Source: Guadua angustifolia
Lineage: Eukaryota > Streptophyta > Magnoliopsida > Poales > Poaceae
Direction of reading: 5' to 3'
DNA: 64,000 nucleotides
NCBI GenBank assembly: GCA_036346375.1
Contig: CM070520.1
Coordinates: 19,258,852-19,322,851, forward strand
Part shown: positions 52,440 to 63,525 of the stretch, one piece after another
Position numbering within the stretch: the first letter of the stretch is position 1
How the letters are laid out: every line of letters begins with the position of its first letter
The notes under the pieces: model-generated
Database searches by the model: none
The model's input: the letters and a program-made list of their open reading frames with translations, nothing else
What the model was told of the DNA's origin: nothing
Made by a program: the position numbers and the translations under genes

Positions 52440-54540
52440 CGGCGCCTAAGTCAAGGTCGCCGGCACCCTCTCCTTCCTCCGCCAGCGGGGTGGAGACGTC
52501 CATGACCGGCTGCTCCACCTGCAGTAGCCCGGCCACGTGTTCGGCGGCCGCTTTTACTGCCTTCCGCCACGCTGCGTCTTCTCAATGCCGCCACCACCAC
52601 CATTGGGTCAAAGGCGGCGTGCATGGGCGCAGGCGAAAGCACATGCGTCGTGGTCATGATCGCGATTTCCGCCCCTCTCTGGAGCGGGCGGTGTAAAATG
52701 CAGCCTCGAGTGCCTCTGGGCTGGTTGGTCGTGATGGGCGAACCGCAAGGCGAGTCTTCCAGAGTGCATTCAGAGTTACCCCAAGGGCTCCAGCACCTCT
52801 TCGTCTGCCGAAGCCCTTCTTGAGCATGATGGCGAGATTGTGCCGCAGCCGGGAGGACTCATGTTCCGAGTGCTTCAGCGCCGCTTTGGCCCTCTCCGCC
52901 CGCAGCTACATGGCGACCGCGTTGGCCCTTTCCTGCGCCAATGCCGCCTCCACCTTTCTCCGCCTCACGCCATTGCCGCCGCTCGACACCAACCGCCGGG
53001 CCGCTCGAGCCCCATGCTGGCGGCTGGCGAGAACGGTGCCAATGAGGCGTGCATTTCGTCTGTTCGGTGAAGAGCTCGAAGCGTCGCAGCGGCGGGGGCA
53101 AGTGCGGCGAGGGGCGGATGGCCGGAGGCGCTGGTGCCGCGCGCCTCCTCGCCCCTCACGTGACGCCAGAGGCACTGGGCGAAAGCCGCCGCCAGATGGG
53201 CGCGAGGGATGTTTGCGCCCCTGGGGCGTCTTGAGGGGTTGCCCTTGGCGCCACCCTCAGGCTGAAGGCGGCCTTTGGGAGCGTAAGCCCACCCTGTTGA
53301 GCAGTGGCATGGGCTCTCGTGGCTGAGGGTGTTGGCGCCGTAGCAGTCGGGGCCGACACCGGAGGAGAAGGGGCTGGTGAAGGCGATGGAGCTGGCGCCG
53401 CAGGAGGCGGCGCCTCTGGTGACGGCCGGGTTAGGCGGCTCGTGTCTCCGCCCGCGAAGGTGCCGCCGCATCGTGGCTAGCGGCGGCGAAGTTCAGCCCG
53501 TGGCGCGACCTTCTTGGGTCCGCCCGTGGCGCCCGGGCGAAGTGGCCGCTGTTCGCGTCGATCGGCCGCACCACCTGCGGTCCAAGTGGAGTCCATCGGC
53601 GAGCCGCCGACGACCAGAGGCGCCCGTGGACTCAAGTCGCCGAGCGGTCGAGCCGCCATCGAAAGTCTGCCGCTGAATCGGCGGCATCAATCCGGCAAGC
53701 CATTTGCTAATGACTTGCCCTCCAAGTTTCTCGCACTGCACTCGCAAAGGTAAAGAAAGACTACCAGTTGGTAGGGAGCCGCAGAAAAAAGCATGTATGC
53801 GAAAAAAGCCAAATGAAAGCGAAAACTTACAACCGGGTACGCAGACGTTATGTCATCGCTGCCAGGTATCGCCATGCAGACGCGCGCGCGACGGCGGGGG
53901 CCGATTCTCCAGTCACGAAGTCCTGCATCACCACCGCCTTCAGCTTAATCCAGCGTCCCGCATCTGCTGATGCGCCGCCATTGCAAGGAGCTCTGCTGTC
54001 TCCTCGACCATGAGTTCCAGCGGAGGCCTCCGCCGCCCAGAGGGCACCCCTGTGTGTCAACTCACGCTATCGCTGATGTACAACCATTCGCTGCGCCACG
54101 CCTTCCAGTTGGACCTGGGCTGGAAGGCAATGTAGCGGGAGGCCAATCCGTCCCAGAGGTGGAAATAGCAACTCCCCACTACCTCACCGTCGGTAGAGCC
54201 GCGGCAAAGGAAGAAGTAGCAGAAAAGAGGAAGATTCGGCATCACCCACATGAACATTTCACAGAGGTGTGTGAAGATGGAAAGGAAGACGATAGAGTTG
54301 GGGGTGAGGTGAATGTGGTGGATTTCATAAAAATGGAGGACGGTGAGGAAGAAGTCAGAGAATGGCGGGACCAGACTCGCCATCATCGCCAGACGTGAAT
54401 GAGAATTTCATTGGAGAGGCACCGCGGAGTGGGGGTCCCTGTCCGAAGATGGAAGGTGCCCTCCGGTGCGATGTGGGAGATCCTCGCCACCGTGGCGGCA
54501 TCAACGGTGGAAGCAGGGATGGAAGGCGCCATGAAGGCAA
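52440..54540 (-). pseudogene. Antisense ORF of the gypsy element (putative gypsy-type transposon domain)
   Basis: On the minus strand, after TATATATAGATA (54631-54642), a frame starts at ATG 54540 and stops at 54355. The next frame, 54386-54057, holds the domain: FLSIFTHLCEMFMWV, PLFCYFFLCRGSTDG, GSCYFHLW and RYIAFQP...WRSEWLYI. This is the pattern annotated as putative gypsy-type transposon (PF04195). Downstream (to 52440) are GC-rich Ala/Pro/Arg-rich pieces in several frames. Tat/Retand elements characteristically carry an extra ORF between pol and the 3' LTR in antisense, and this fits by position and strand. Frameshifts show it is dead. Its role in the living elements is unknown. Confidence 0.75.
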
Positions 54541-54630
54541 GGTAGGTAAAGACTTTGAGCAAGGAAGACGAAGAAGCGAAAGTTGAAGTGCGCAAGAAAG
54601 CAGAAGGCGTAAACAGCTTGGTACAAATGT

Positions 54631-54642
54631 ATCTATATATAC
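54631..54642 (-). promoter_or_regulatory. TATA box of the antisense ORF
   Basis: Minus-strand TGTATATATAGATAC about 95 bp upstream of the ATG at 54540, so the antisense gene would have its own promoter, firing away from the 3' LTR. Confidence 0.5.
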
Positions 54643-54834
54643 ATGACACCCACACCGACGGTTCGCAAAAAGACAAGATCGTGCGCCGTTTCGGGCCCCA
54701 AGAAAAATCGGCGGATACGGGAGGGAACCGAGGTGGTCGTATCCTCATGAGTGGTGGCCCCGCCTAAGAACACACCAAACATTTAATGAAGGTCCCAAAA
54801 GGCTCTAGCACGCGCCTGTGGCGGGCCCGGCTAC

Positions 54835-55750
54835 TGTCAACAGATTTTACTTGGGTACCCTCTCCGACGACAAAGTGGCCAGCGTGGCGTTCGGGCGAAA
54901 GCAGTGGGCGAGGACGCCTGCCGACCAGCGCCCGGCCACGTATGGCGCTCGACAGCGGGTGGGCGAAAGCACGCCACGCTGGCTGTCCCGCCCACGTGGC
55001 GTTTGGCGAAGCAGCAGTGGCGAGACGCCTGCCGCCAAATACCAAATTTCACGGGTCTGCTCGGGCAGCGGTGGGTGAGCACGCCCGCGGTCGTGTCGCC
55101 CACGTGGCGTCGGGCGAAAGGGGCGAGACGCCTGCCGCCCCTGCTGCAAGGCAAAAGGTGGGGCGGATGGCTTCACCTCAAGTCTCCTTCCCTATCGTAC
55201 CACGCCAGAGGCAGTTCTGTCAGGTCGATCTATCGACCGTGAGGATTTACGCTACAAGCCCATTCTCCGGCGCACACCTACCCGCACAAAGGGTCACATA
55301 CCGGCGGACCGGCGGCCATGTGTCGGCATTTAATGAGGCTGGAGGAATGGGACAGCACGGGAAGGAGTAATAAATGTATGAAGATTAGCATGATGACCCC
55401 CTTTTTACCTACCCTCGTTAGCCTGGGCTATATAAGGGCACTCGGGTGCATGGGGAAGGGGGATCGAGAGTTCAGCAGTAGAACCCAAGGAAGAACTTGT
55501 AACCTGAAAGCTCTGTACTAGCTTCAAACACTCTATAATAGATCTAGCAGGACGTAAGGCTATTACCCTGGTCGAGGGGGCCTAAACCTGGGTAAAAATC
55601 TTTGTGTCATCTTAGTTCATAGGCTCCGGAGTCCTTCATGTGGGAGTCATTAGGGTTTTCACTCGCTAGGGTTTGCCAGCTGCAAAGATGCCCTCCTATT
55701 GAACCAAACCCGGTCAGTAGACTCGGGCCTATCAGGTGAAATACTCCGAC
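54835..55750 (+). repeat. Gypsy 3' LTR (about 916 bp)
   Basis: Begins TGTCAACAGATTTTAC and ends AATACTCCGACA, after which CACTA-2 sequence (ACTGCCGGCTCTGCG) resumes. A TATATAAGG box is at 55430, followed by GGCACTCGGGTGCATGG and the start of R. The U3 has about three imperfect 100-bp repeats at 54870-55140. The left boundary is less certain because the preceding purine tract is poor. There is no matching 5' LTR in the window. Confidence 0.7.
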
Positions 55751-55985
55751 AACTGCCGGCTCTGCGTAGAACCGGCAGTGATAAAGTCATATTACGCGGG
55801 AAATTGGGATGCACGGGAAAATACATATCACTGCCGGTTAAATAGAAGAACCGACAGTAAAAGTTCAATATCACTGCCAGTTATAAATCAAACCGGTAGT
55901 AATATATCACTACCGGTTTTAGGTATAAACCGGCAGTGATAGTTAGTTATCACTGCCGGTTGGTAATACAAACCGAAAAGGATAT
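55751..55985. repeat. CACTA-2 inner subterminal repeats
   Basis: AACCGGCAGTGATA / TATCACTGCCGGTT motifs, eight or so copies, just before the promoter of the acidic-protein gene. With 44905-45226 these are probably parts of the original left array, separated by the gypsy insertion. Confidence 0.8.
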
Positions 55986-56092
55986 GTCGAACCTTCCAAT
56001 CGCCGCGCCAACCATCGCTTGTTCGTTTCCGCGCGCCAACCGCTATGCGCTTCACATTCTCTCGCCAATCAAGGTTCTTCCCATTCTGCCTC

Positions 56093-56443
56093 TATATAAT
56101 GCCCATTCCATAATCTGAAGCACCACTCCTCACAATCTATTACTGCTGCAAGAATGGCCCCCCCAAGAAGCGAGCACGTATTGGGCAAAGCCCCGCTCCG
56201 TCGCCAGAGAAGGAGGAGAAGAAGGAGGAGGAGGCGGAGGAGGAGGAAGAGGAGGCAAAGGAGGAGGAGGAGGGCGACGTCGATGACAGTGACGACGGTG
56301 AGGTCCTGTGGCGTTGGGGCAAGACCAACTCCGTCACCGAATCGGATTCGGAGGAGGAGGAGCACCGCCACAACTCCGATCGGTCATCAGGCGGCAGCTC
56401 TGGCGACGAGGAGGAGGAGGAGGACGACGACTTTTGGATATAG
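56093..56443 (+). pseudogene. Small CACTA-2 gene for a highly acidic protein, 1-base frame offset at start
   Basis: TATATAAT at 56093-56100 stands 54 bp before ATG 56154. The long sensible frame, one base off this ATG, reads GPPKKRARIGQSPAPSPEKE, then long Glu runs, DVDDSDDGEVLWRWGKTNS, VTESDSEEEEHRHNSDRSSG, and ends EEEEEDDDFWI, TAG 56441-56443: about 96 residues. A basic KKRAR motif at the start could be a nuclear signal. From the ATG itself the frame instead gives an Arg-rich run, which looks artificial (GAG/AGG repeats read out of frame). A one-base loss in the C-run after the ATG is the simplest explanation. I do not know its function; it is not a transposase by sequence. Confidence 0.55.
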
Positions 56444-57060
56444 GGTTTCAAACAGTTAATAGCCGTTGGCCCGTTATATTTTGTATATATAATTAGGACT
56501 AAATATGTAATAATGGACAGTATAACTAATTATGTTTTGTAAATGTTCTATGTTTTAACTAATACATATCTCGCAAATTACAAATTTTGTAAATGATCTG
56601 TGCGAGATAAATTACAAATTTTTAATATGTTCTGTTTTTTAACTAATTATGCTTTGATATGTTCTGTGCGAGATAAATTACAATGTTTCTTATGTTCTGT
56701 ATCGAACTAATTATGGGGAACAGTAATATCACTACCGGTTCTAGAGTAAAACCGGTTGTGAAAATGGTCTTATCACTGCCGGTTTATAGGCGAACCGACA
56801 ATGATAAATCACTACCGGTTTTATATATAAATCGGTAGTGATATTTTCTTATCACTGCTGGTTCTCTATAAAACCGGCAATGATATTGCCTCCATTCCTG
56901 CGGGAAATTTATACTATTCTTATCACCGCCGATTGAAGTTAGAACGGCGGTGATAATATTATCACCGCCGCTGAATTTAGAACCGGCAAGGATAATATTA
57001 TCACCGCTCTCGACATATCCGCAGCGATGGGGGTCGCGGATGAGGCAGTCTGTAGTAGTG
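56444..57060. repeat. CACTA-2 right end with subterminal array
   Basis: 56444-56725 is AT-rich with repeated CTAATTATG and GTGCGAGATAAATTACAA phrases. 56726-57010 has about eleven ATCACTRCCGGTT motifs in both orientations; 57045-57060 is the terminal inverted repeat. Confidence 0.85.
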
Positions 57061-57063
57061 GTG

Positions 57064-58481
57064 GAGTGTAATTAACCTTTTGCCACGTATACTGGCTATG
57101 CCATGTCACCTTACACCTCAACTCCTGACGTGGCGTCGCGGACTTGGGAGACGCACATTTTCGTGCGGTTAGTCCGTTCACCCGTGTTACGAGATTCCAA
57201 GGGATGATTCCTGGAATCGTGGCTATTCGACTGATTTTTCATGAGGCAATTTTTGGTTCGCTCTTTTTTAAGGGAGACGTCCCTGTTCGTGAGAACATAC
57301 ACAACAGAAAATCAATATTGTAGAAGATACATGACAGAAAATCAATCTTGTTCTCTTTGGCGATCTCTACTTCCTCCGTGCTTGCTGCCTTTGGAGCCAT
57401 TTCATCCCATTGTCCGTTATGCAACGGGTGTGAGGGATAGCAGTGTCTCCGATTTGACGCCGGTGACTTGATGCCCTGCACGGGAGACTGGTGATCAGGT
57501 TTTTGGGAAACGCCACTCAGTGCGACTGCTCATCTTCGTCATTGATCATCGCATCGAGTCACTCCTTCGCTGCTTCCTGTTTTTCATCAAGCCCACAATG
57601 AGTGCTCAGGACTAAGTAGTTCTTGGCCCAAGTGATTAGATCTGTTGAGGATGCATGCATGCTACTATGATAGTCTTGTTTACATCTATATATCTTTTGG
57701 GTTATCTAACATGTGTAGACATGTTTTTTTTATTAGCATATTCTGTAAATCTGCTGTTGCTAGTAATTATGTTGTAGACGCAACATTTAACTTTATGTTC
57801 TTATTGCATATCTTTAGAATTAAATTAATGTTACGCCATATTAATTTTCCAACGCAAACAAGTTACAAGGCCGGGTGCAAAATTTAGACAGTAACGAGCA
57901 AAGGAGGCATGTGCGCTTACGCCGACATCACCATTATAGTTTGCTTAAGTGTTTGGCTTTTTTTTTTTTTTTGAAATCCACATGTAGTGCTAGGCCCTGT
58001 TCTTTTGGAATTGCGGCATTTTTTTTTCTTGGTTCCGACGTGAATTGAACTGCTTCCAATGAAATTTCTACAAGCCAGCACACTGTGTGGCTATCCTCAG
58101 TATTATCTTTCAATTTATATACCTATATTTTTACTAATTATGGGAAAACGCATAAATATGATGAGAAAACAAAATGGTGTTCAACAAAGTTGTAAAAAGA
58201 ACGTTAAATTCCCATGTCAAATTTAATGAATCAAAATTGCGAATCTTATTTTATTATAACGGAAATGTCCCAGTTAAGGTAATATATCTTTAAAGAAAAT
58301 AATTTAATCCTCACAAATAATTAACATTATTTTAAGCAATTGTACATATATCTAAATGTAAATATGCACGTAAGACAACAGAACAAAATAATCCATAGAT
58401 ATATCCACTCTACTAATAGGAAAAAAAATAATAGCATTGCCACAGGTGTGTGTAGCCTTGTAGGATAGGAGTGCCTTATAC
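57064..58481. other. No gene recognised
   Basis: 57240-57480 is open in places. ACAGAAAATCAAT with flanking bases is repeated at 57304 and 57334. 57480-57600 gives a short open translation (RLLIFVIDHRIESLLRCFLF) that I cannot assign. At 57993 GGCCCTGTTCTTTTGG resembles a hAT MITE left end without a partner. Confidence 0.4.
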
Positions 58482-61400
58482 CAAGGTTTCAAATTTCGGT
58501 ATCGGATCACATCTTAGAGGTGACCGAAATCCAAAATCTCGGCGAGATCTCAGAATTTCGGATGAAATCCGGACACAATCTGTGAGACCCTGTCCCGTGG
58601 AACAGGAACCTCCATGTGTATACCGTACTAGTCCCTGGATCAGTAGCTAGCACACACATGTTTACAACATTAGCATCACAACCACACAGGATATTTATAA
58701 CCTACGACGAAATTAATTATACAGAGCATATTACAATACTAAGAGTTAACAGAAAAGTACAGCAAAAAGTCGATAATACGAAAAACCAAAAGCCAAGTGG
58801 TATGCCCAACTACCCATAGGTATATGACTGGGCCAACCCTTAGAAGAAAAGATCGTCAAAGCTCCCATGGCCTATACGATGGTATGAATCATCTGGCACC
58901 TCGAAGGCTTCTTCTTCTGAGACAGTGTAGATAGCAAGATTGAGTACATTGGTACTCAACAAGACTTGATAGTGGTTGACAAATGCATATAAATAATTAT
59001 GCAGGCTTAAACAAAGGAGGCTCTAAGTTAATTTTGCATTTGCATAAAAGAATGTAAATCATATGCTCATAATAGATTGCAAACTGAATTTATAAATCTA
59101 TTAAGCATTTTGAGTAATCATAAGCATGTAAGTAAGTTCCACCACACAGTCATCCCGACTGCGAACCCATAAGAGTCGTTCCTTTGACATAAAATCGAGG
59201 GTTGCTAAAAACAGTTCCAAAACCAAAACCATTTTAGAAAATACCAAAATCTAGCATTGGAATGATTTCACCAAGTGCCCATGACCGCGGGCACGGCTAA
59301 TTGATTAGATCTATCACTCTACAGAGGTGTACAGCTTTACCCACAAGGAATGATCAGCCTTTTTGCTAGGCCATTCGACACACTTCCTTAGGTGTGTCGG
59401 CAAGGAGATCATACAGAGCCGTTACATTATCTAGGCATGACTTTGATCCAGCCCGGGACGTTAAACCCTCACCATAAAACAGAAACACACACCCAAAACG
59501 TGGTTCCTTTCACACAACACCCAACACACCGTTTCTGTTGATGGCAAGGTGTACACCGTTGCACCGGCTAAGCATTTACCCATACGAACTGTATGGAAGC
59601 CCCTCACAAGTAGTCTAGAACAGAGTGCTTCTACTAGCTCCTGCCTACCAAAGAGCAAAGTCATGACTAAATAACTTAATAGGCTAAGGCTACCCCATAA
59701 ATAGCCCTCGTGGTTGCACGAAAATCTTGGATCAATAGCGTCCCATTGCTCGGTCCTTAATCCGACACGGGTGACACTTCACCCTACACTACAAGCAATT
59801 CCCTTTGCTCAACCGGCTATTGCCAATAATCACCCGCGTCAAAACATAGTTTTATTTGGGGTTTTCATTAAACTAACAGCAACCTTTTTCCAAATGACAG
59901 TTATTTAGCGAAACAGTTTGGAAACGAACCAATTTGATTTAAGCATTGGCTAAGTAGATATAATAAACTTAACGATTATACCCACAGTGACATTAATTAT
60001 GTCTAAACCATACTAGGGTTACAAGGTTCACAAGTTCATTCAGATTGAGGAAAACCATAATTTACAGGAATAGCTACTGTCCTTACCCAGAATAGTAGTT
60101 TTTATGGAAAATTACTCGCATGCATAATACAGTTGCAAAAACAACATATCGTAGTTGAATTATTGGGATAAACATGGTCAATGGGGTGCTTGCCTTGCTC
60201 TTCACTGTCAGGGTCAAGGTCTAGATCTATAGCAGGGTCTTCCTCCTCTTCTTCAGGGACGTCGGTGTCTACACGTCGTAAGAAGAGAAGTAACAGAAAT
60301 TAGTAAACTGAAATAAAAGGCAAAAGAAAATAGATAGCAAAATAAACCAGGATTCTTCATAAAATACAGGGGTTGCTCTTTATGAATTTATTTATTTTAT
60401 TTTACGAATTCAAAATGCAAAAATTGGTTAAGATTAAATAGATATGATCATTTTAGGCTTAAAGTGAATTCTTACCTTCAATTAGGATTCAGATTCAAAG
60501 CAATATTTAATTAAGTTTCTAGTTATAAAAAGCTATCCTATTAATTTAAGGTATACATGCATATGTAAGCACATATGCACACAAGAGCATATATACCTAC
60601 AAGCGCAATACACTTTTTCCCTTGATGCACTTATCACATTTTTGCTTATTAGAAATTCTAACAACTTTATATGTTTTCATTAAATATATTTGGTTCTACA
60701 TTTTTATTACCTTTCATTTAAACAACGATTTCATTCATTCTAGATTTATGCTTTACACTCCATATGTGTTATCTTCACTTAAAGTTTTATTTGAAAAATG
60801 GAATGATTTATTTAATTATAATTATTTTGCACTGCATATAAATATGAAGTTTATTTATTCAAATTCAGATTTTCCAATTAAAGGCAATTTTCATTTTCAC
60901 CTTAACTATCTACCTATTTAGTAGATGAAGCTGAACAATTCTTAAACATAAATGTTTTTACATATTTAAATTCATCTCAGAATGGAGATTCTAATAAAAT
61001 TTATTTTTATTAATTTTGACTACAAGTGAAATGTCCATTTTTGTAATGTATTAAGCATTTCTCAAGAATTTTATTTCCTAAAAATCACACAGTGACTCTT
61101 TTTGAAGTATTTTTGCATATTCTAAATTAACCAGATTTTATACGAATTTAGAAATTTATCTCACTCCATTTGGATTACTAGTTCAAAAGTTATGACTATT
61201 TGAAATGACTCGGATTCAAAATTCTAATTAAAATCGAAAATACGTTTTCGCAAACAGAAAACGCCTTTTGATTTTTGGCGCCAGTTCATTTGATTTTGGT
61301 CGCTGAGACCGATGACCCGGCCCTACTGGCAGTGACACTAATTGCTACACGCGCGCCTGCTACTGCCACTGACGTGTGGGGTCCAACCGTCAGTGATAGC

Positions 61401-63525
61401 AAACAGAGCGCCTCGGTTTCGACCTCGCCGCCGGCGAACTAGCGCCGGGGAGGTGGAATGGGTTACGGTTCTAGCTTTAGTGCGATGAGACGAACACGAT
61501 GGTGGTACCCATTCGGCCTAGGGTGGCCAAGAACGTGGTCTCCACCATGCGGGTGCGGCGGCGCCATGGCCGAGCAGCCGTGAGCTCAGCGCCGGCGATG
61601 ATCCAAGTGAGCAAGTGCACGGTGAGCATCAGAGGAGTGAGGTGAGTCTATTTCACCTTGGTTCGAGGTCGGAGAAAGACCAGGGAGAGCTGTCCGCGAG
61701 TGTCGCCGGAGCTGGTGACGAAGACAGCGAGTGCGATGAATTGCAGGCAAGAATAACAGCAAGGTTTGACTGATCAGTAACCTAGGGCTCATGGCAACGC
61801 TCTAGGGCAAATCGGTTCAAAAGATTACCGCCGGGATGACTTGATTCGTCGAGTTCTCCCCTTTCGGGCTTCCTTGGTGAAATGGTGAAGAACGGCGAGA
61901 GGAACGACGAAGTAGCTACTGGACTATCTCAGCAAGTGAGTTCAGGAAGAAAGGGGCTCAATTGCGACGCAATCGCCACACTTATAGCCGCGGAAAAGGT
62001 GCTCCAGTGGTCCGAACACACGCGCGGCGGTTCTCTGTGCAAGGCAGCGATTTAATGGCGGCGGTGTTTCTCCAGTACGGCGTGGTATGGCGGTGATTCC
62101 TTTGGCAGAAATCGACAGCTCGGGCGGTGCTGCAAGGACGTGGAGTGGTTGGCGAAGGCGCGAGAACTCTGCCGATCAAACGGCGAAGCTGGCTCGGCTC
62201 GCAAGAGGAGAAGGAGGAGGTGGCCTGCGCGAAGATGAGGCTGATCGGTGGGGTCAGGGCCCATTGGCAGTGGGAGAGCAAGGCCCTGGTCACCTCGCAT
62301 CAGCAAATGGGCCAGAACAGCTCGGGGGCCCACTTGTCGGTGAGAAAATGAAGGCTGGATATTTTTGGCTGGGAAAGTTTTGATATTTTTTGCATTAATT
62401 CAACTATCATTCACTGCCACATTTTTGTAAAACTTTTTTACACAAGTCTTCTGGTGATGACCGACTCCCAGAAAAATTTTGAGACCAAAAGACCATCTGG
62501 TTATTTTACAAAAATTCTGACACTGTGCACAACTCAGAATTCTTAATTCGGGATTTGATTTGTTTAAAAGTATAAATGTCAAAAAATATTTATGAAACTT
62601 TTATTAATGGTTATTATTGGGATAAGTATGCTTCCATAAAAATCTCAAGTTAATACCTTGCTTTTTTATTTAATTAAAATTCTGACATTCCATTTTGTTG
62701 ATTTTTCTTGTTTCTGTTTTGGAATTTTTAAAGGACATATTTGACATGATCACTTTCTGATATTTTTTCCAGGAGTATACACTGCTTTAAGGTCACTATG
62801 GTAATTTTATTCGGTCGTGATAAGCCATACAGATTTTTAATTTAATCTGACATTGTACTATTTCTAGACAATGTTGTTGTTTTGTCAATTAAATCTCTCA
62901 TTCCTGTTAATAGAAAATTTATTTGTGAGTAAAAATAATTCATCTGGAAGCTTAGAGCTCTGTTGGTAATTTTTCCAGATTTTTACTTTTACCATTTCAC
63001 CTTTCCCCATTTCTTATCCTCTTATCTTTGTTTATGTGATTATTTATTCAACACAAAATCCAAGAAAATTCCAAATAAAATGCAAAATGCCAAGAAAACT
63101 CGAAACACATTTAAAATTTGGTGTTTGTATTCTACTGTTCAAAAATTCCAGGATGTTACACAATCCAAAAAGCAAATTTCAAATCCAGCTTTTTTTGGAC
63201 CAAGATTTCCAAGATTTTGGCAAAAATTACCGAGATCTCGGTGAGAAACACCGAAATCTCGGCCCAAAAAACTTAAAATCTGGTCAAAATACCTCATGCT
63301 CACATCACAGATGGTTTTTGACTAAAACCGTTTGTGATGTGAGCGAAAAACCATCTATGATGACTCATCACAGATGGTTTTTGATTAAAACCGTCTGTGA
63401 TATGCATTTTTTTAAAAATTTCAAAATTTTTCATTACACCGGAATTTGAAATCTTGTCCCCAACCAAAATCCAAAATCTCGGCCGAGATTGTCAAAATTT
63501 TGGCGGGATTTTGAACCTTACCTTG
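58482..63525. mobile_element. Repeat element built on CCGAAATCTCGG, split by a solo LTR
   Basis: Left piece 58482-58580 and right piece 63166-63525 carry many copies of CCGAAATCTCGGC and its complement. Outer ends AAGGTTTCAAATTTCGG and, inverted, AAGGTTCAAAATCCC suggest terminal inverted repeats of an element about 460 bp long without the LTR. The right piece also holds palindromes of CATCACAGATGGTTTT with AAAACCGTTTGTGATG (63302-63405). Confidence 0.55.
58581..63160 (-). mobile_element. Solo LTR, 4.6 kb, TSD CAATC
   Basis: On the minus strand it starts TGTAACATCCTGGAATTTT (from 63160) and ends GGTCTCACA (58581), with exact CAATC duplications at 58576-58580 and 63161-63165. It shares with the other two solo LTRs the GTGTATACCGTACTAGTCC region near its end and the CATGACCGCGGGCACGGCTA block (59281-59300). 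It is about 1.5 kb longer than they are. No gag or pol sequence is inside. Short ORFs in it (for example 60622-60921) are AT-rich and not protein-like. Confidence 0.88.

Larger units (their letters stand above)
44882..57060. mobile_element. CACTA transposon, 12.2 kb with nested retroelements, TSD GTG (CACTA-2)
   Basis: Left terminus CACTACTACAGAA at 44882 and right terminus TCTGTAGTAGTG ending at 57060 are inverted copies. The 3-bp duplication GTG is exact at 44879-44881 and 57061-57063. Subterminal repeats of the ATCACTGCCGGTT / AACCGGCAGTGAT type fill 44905-45226, 55751-55985 and 56726-57010. The element's own interior comprises 45227-45460 and 55986-56725, including a small acidic-protein gene. 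Some 10.3 kb of copia LTR and gypsy sequence (45459-55750) is inserted. No transposase gene is present, so it depends on another CACTA element. Confidence 0.92.

Noticed and set aside
56154..56459. Arg-rich protein read from the ATG at 56154
   Set aside because: It is the out-of-frame reading of GAG/AGG repeats; the frame one base off gives a coherent acidic protein.
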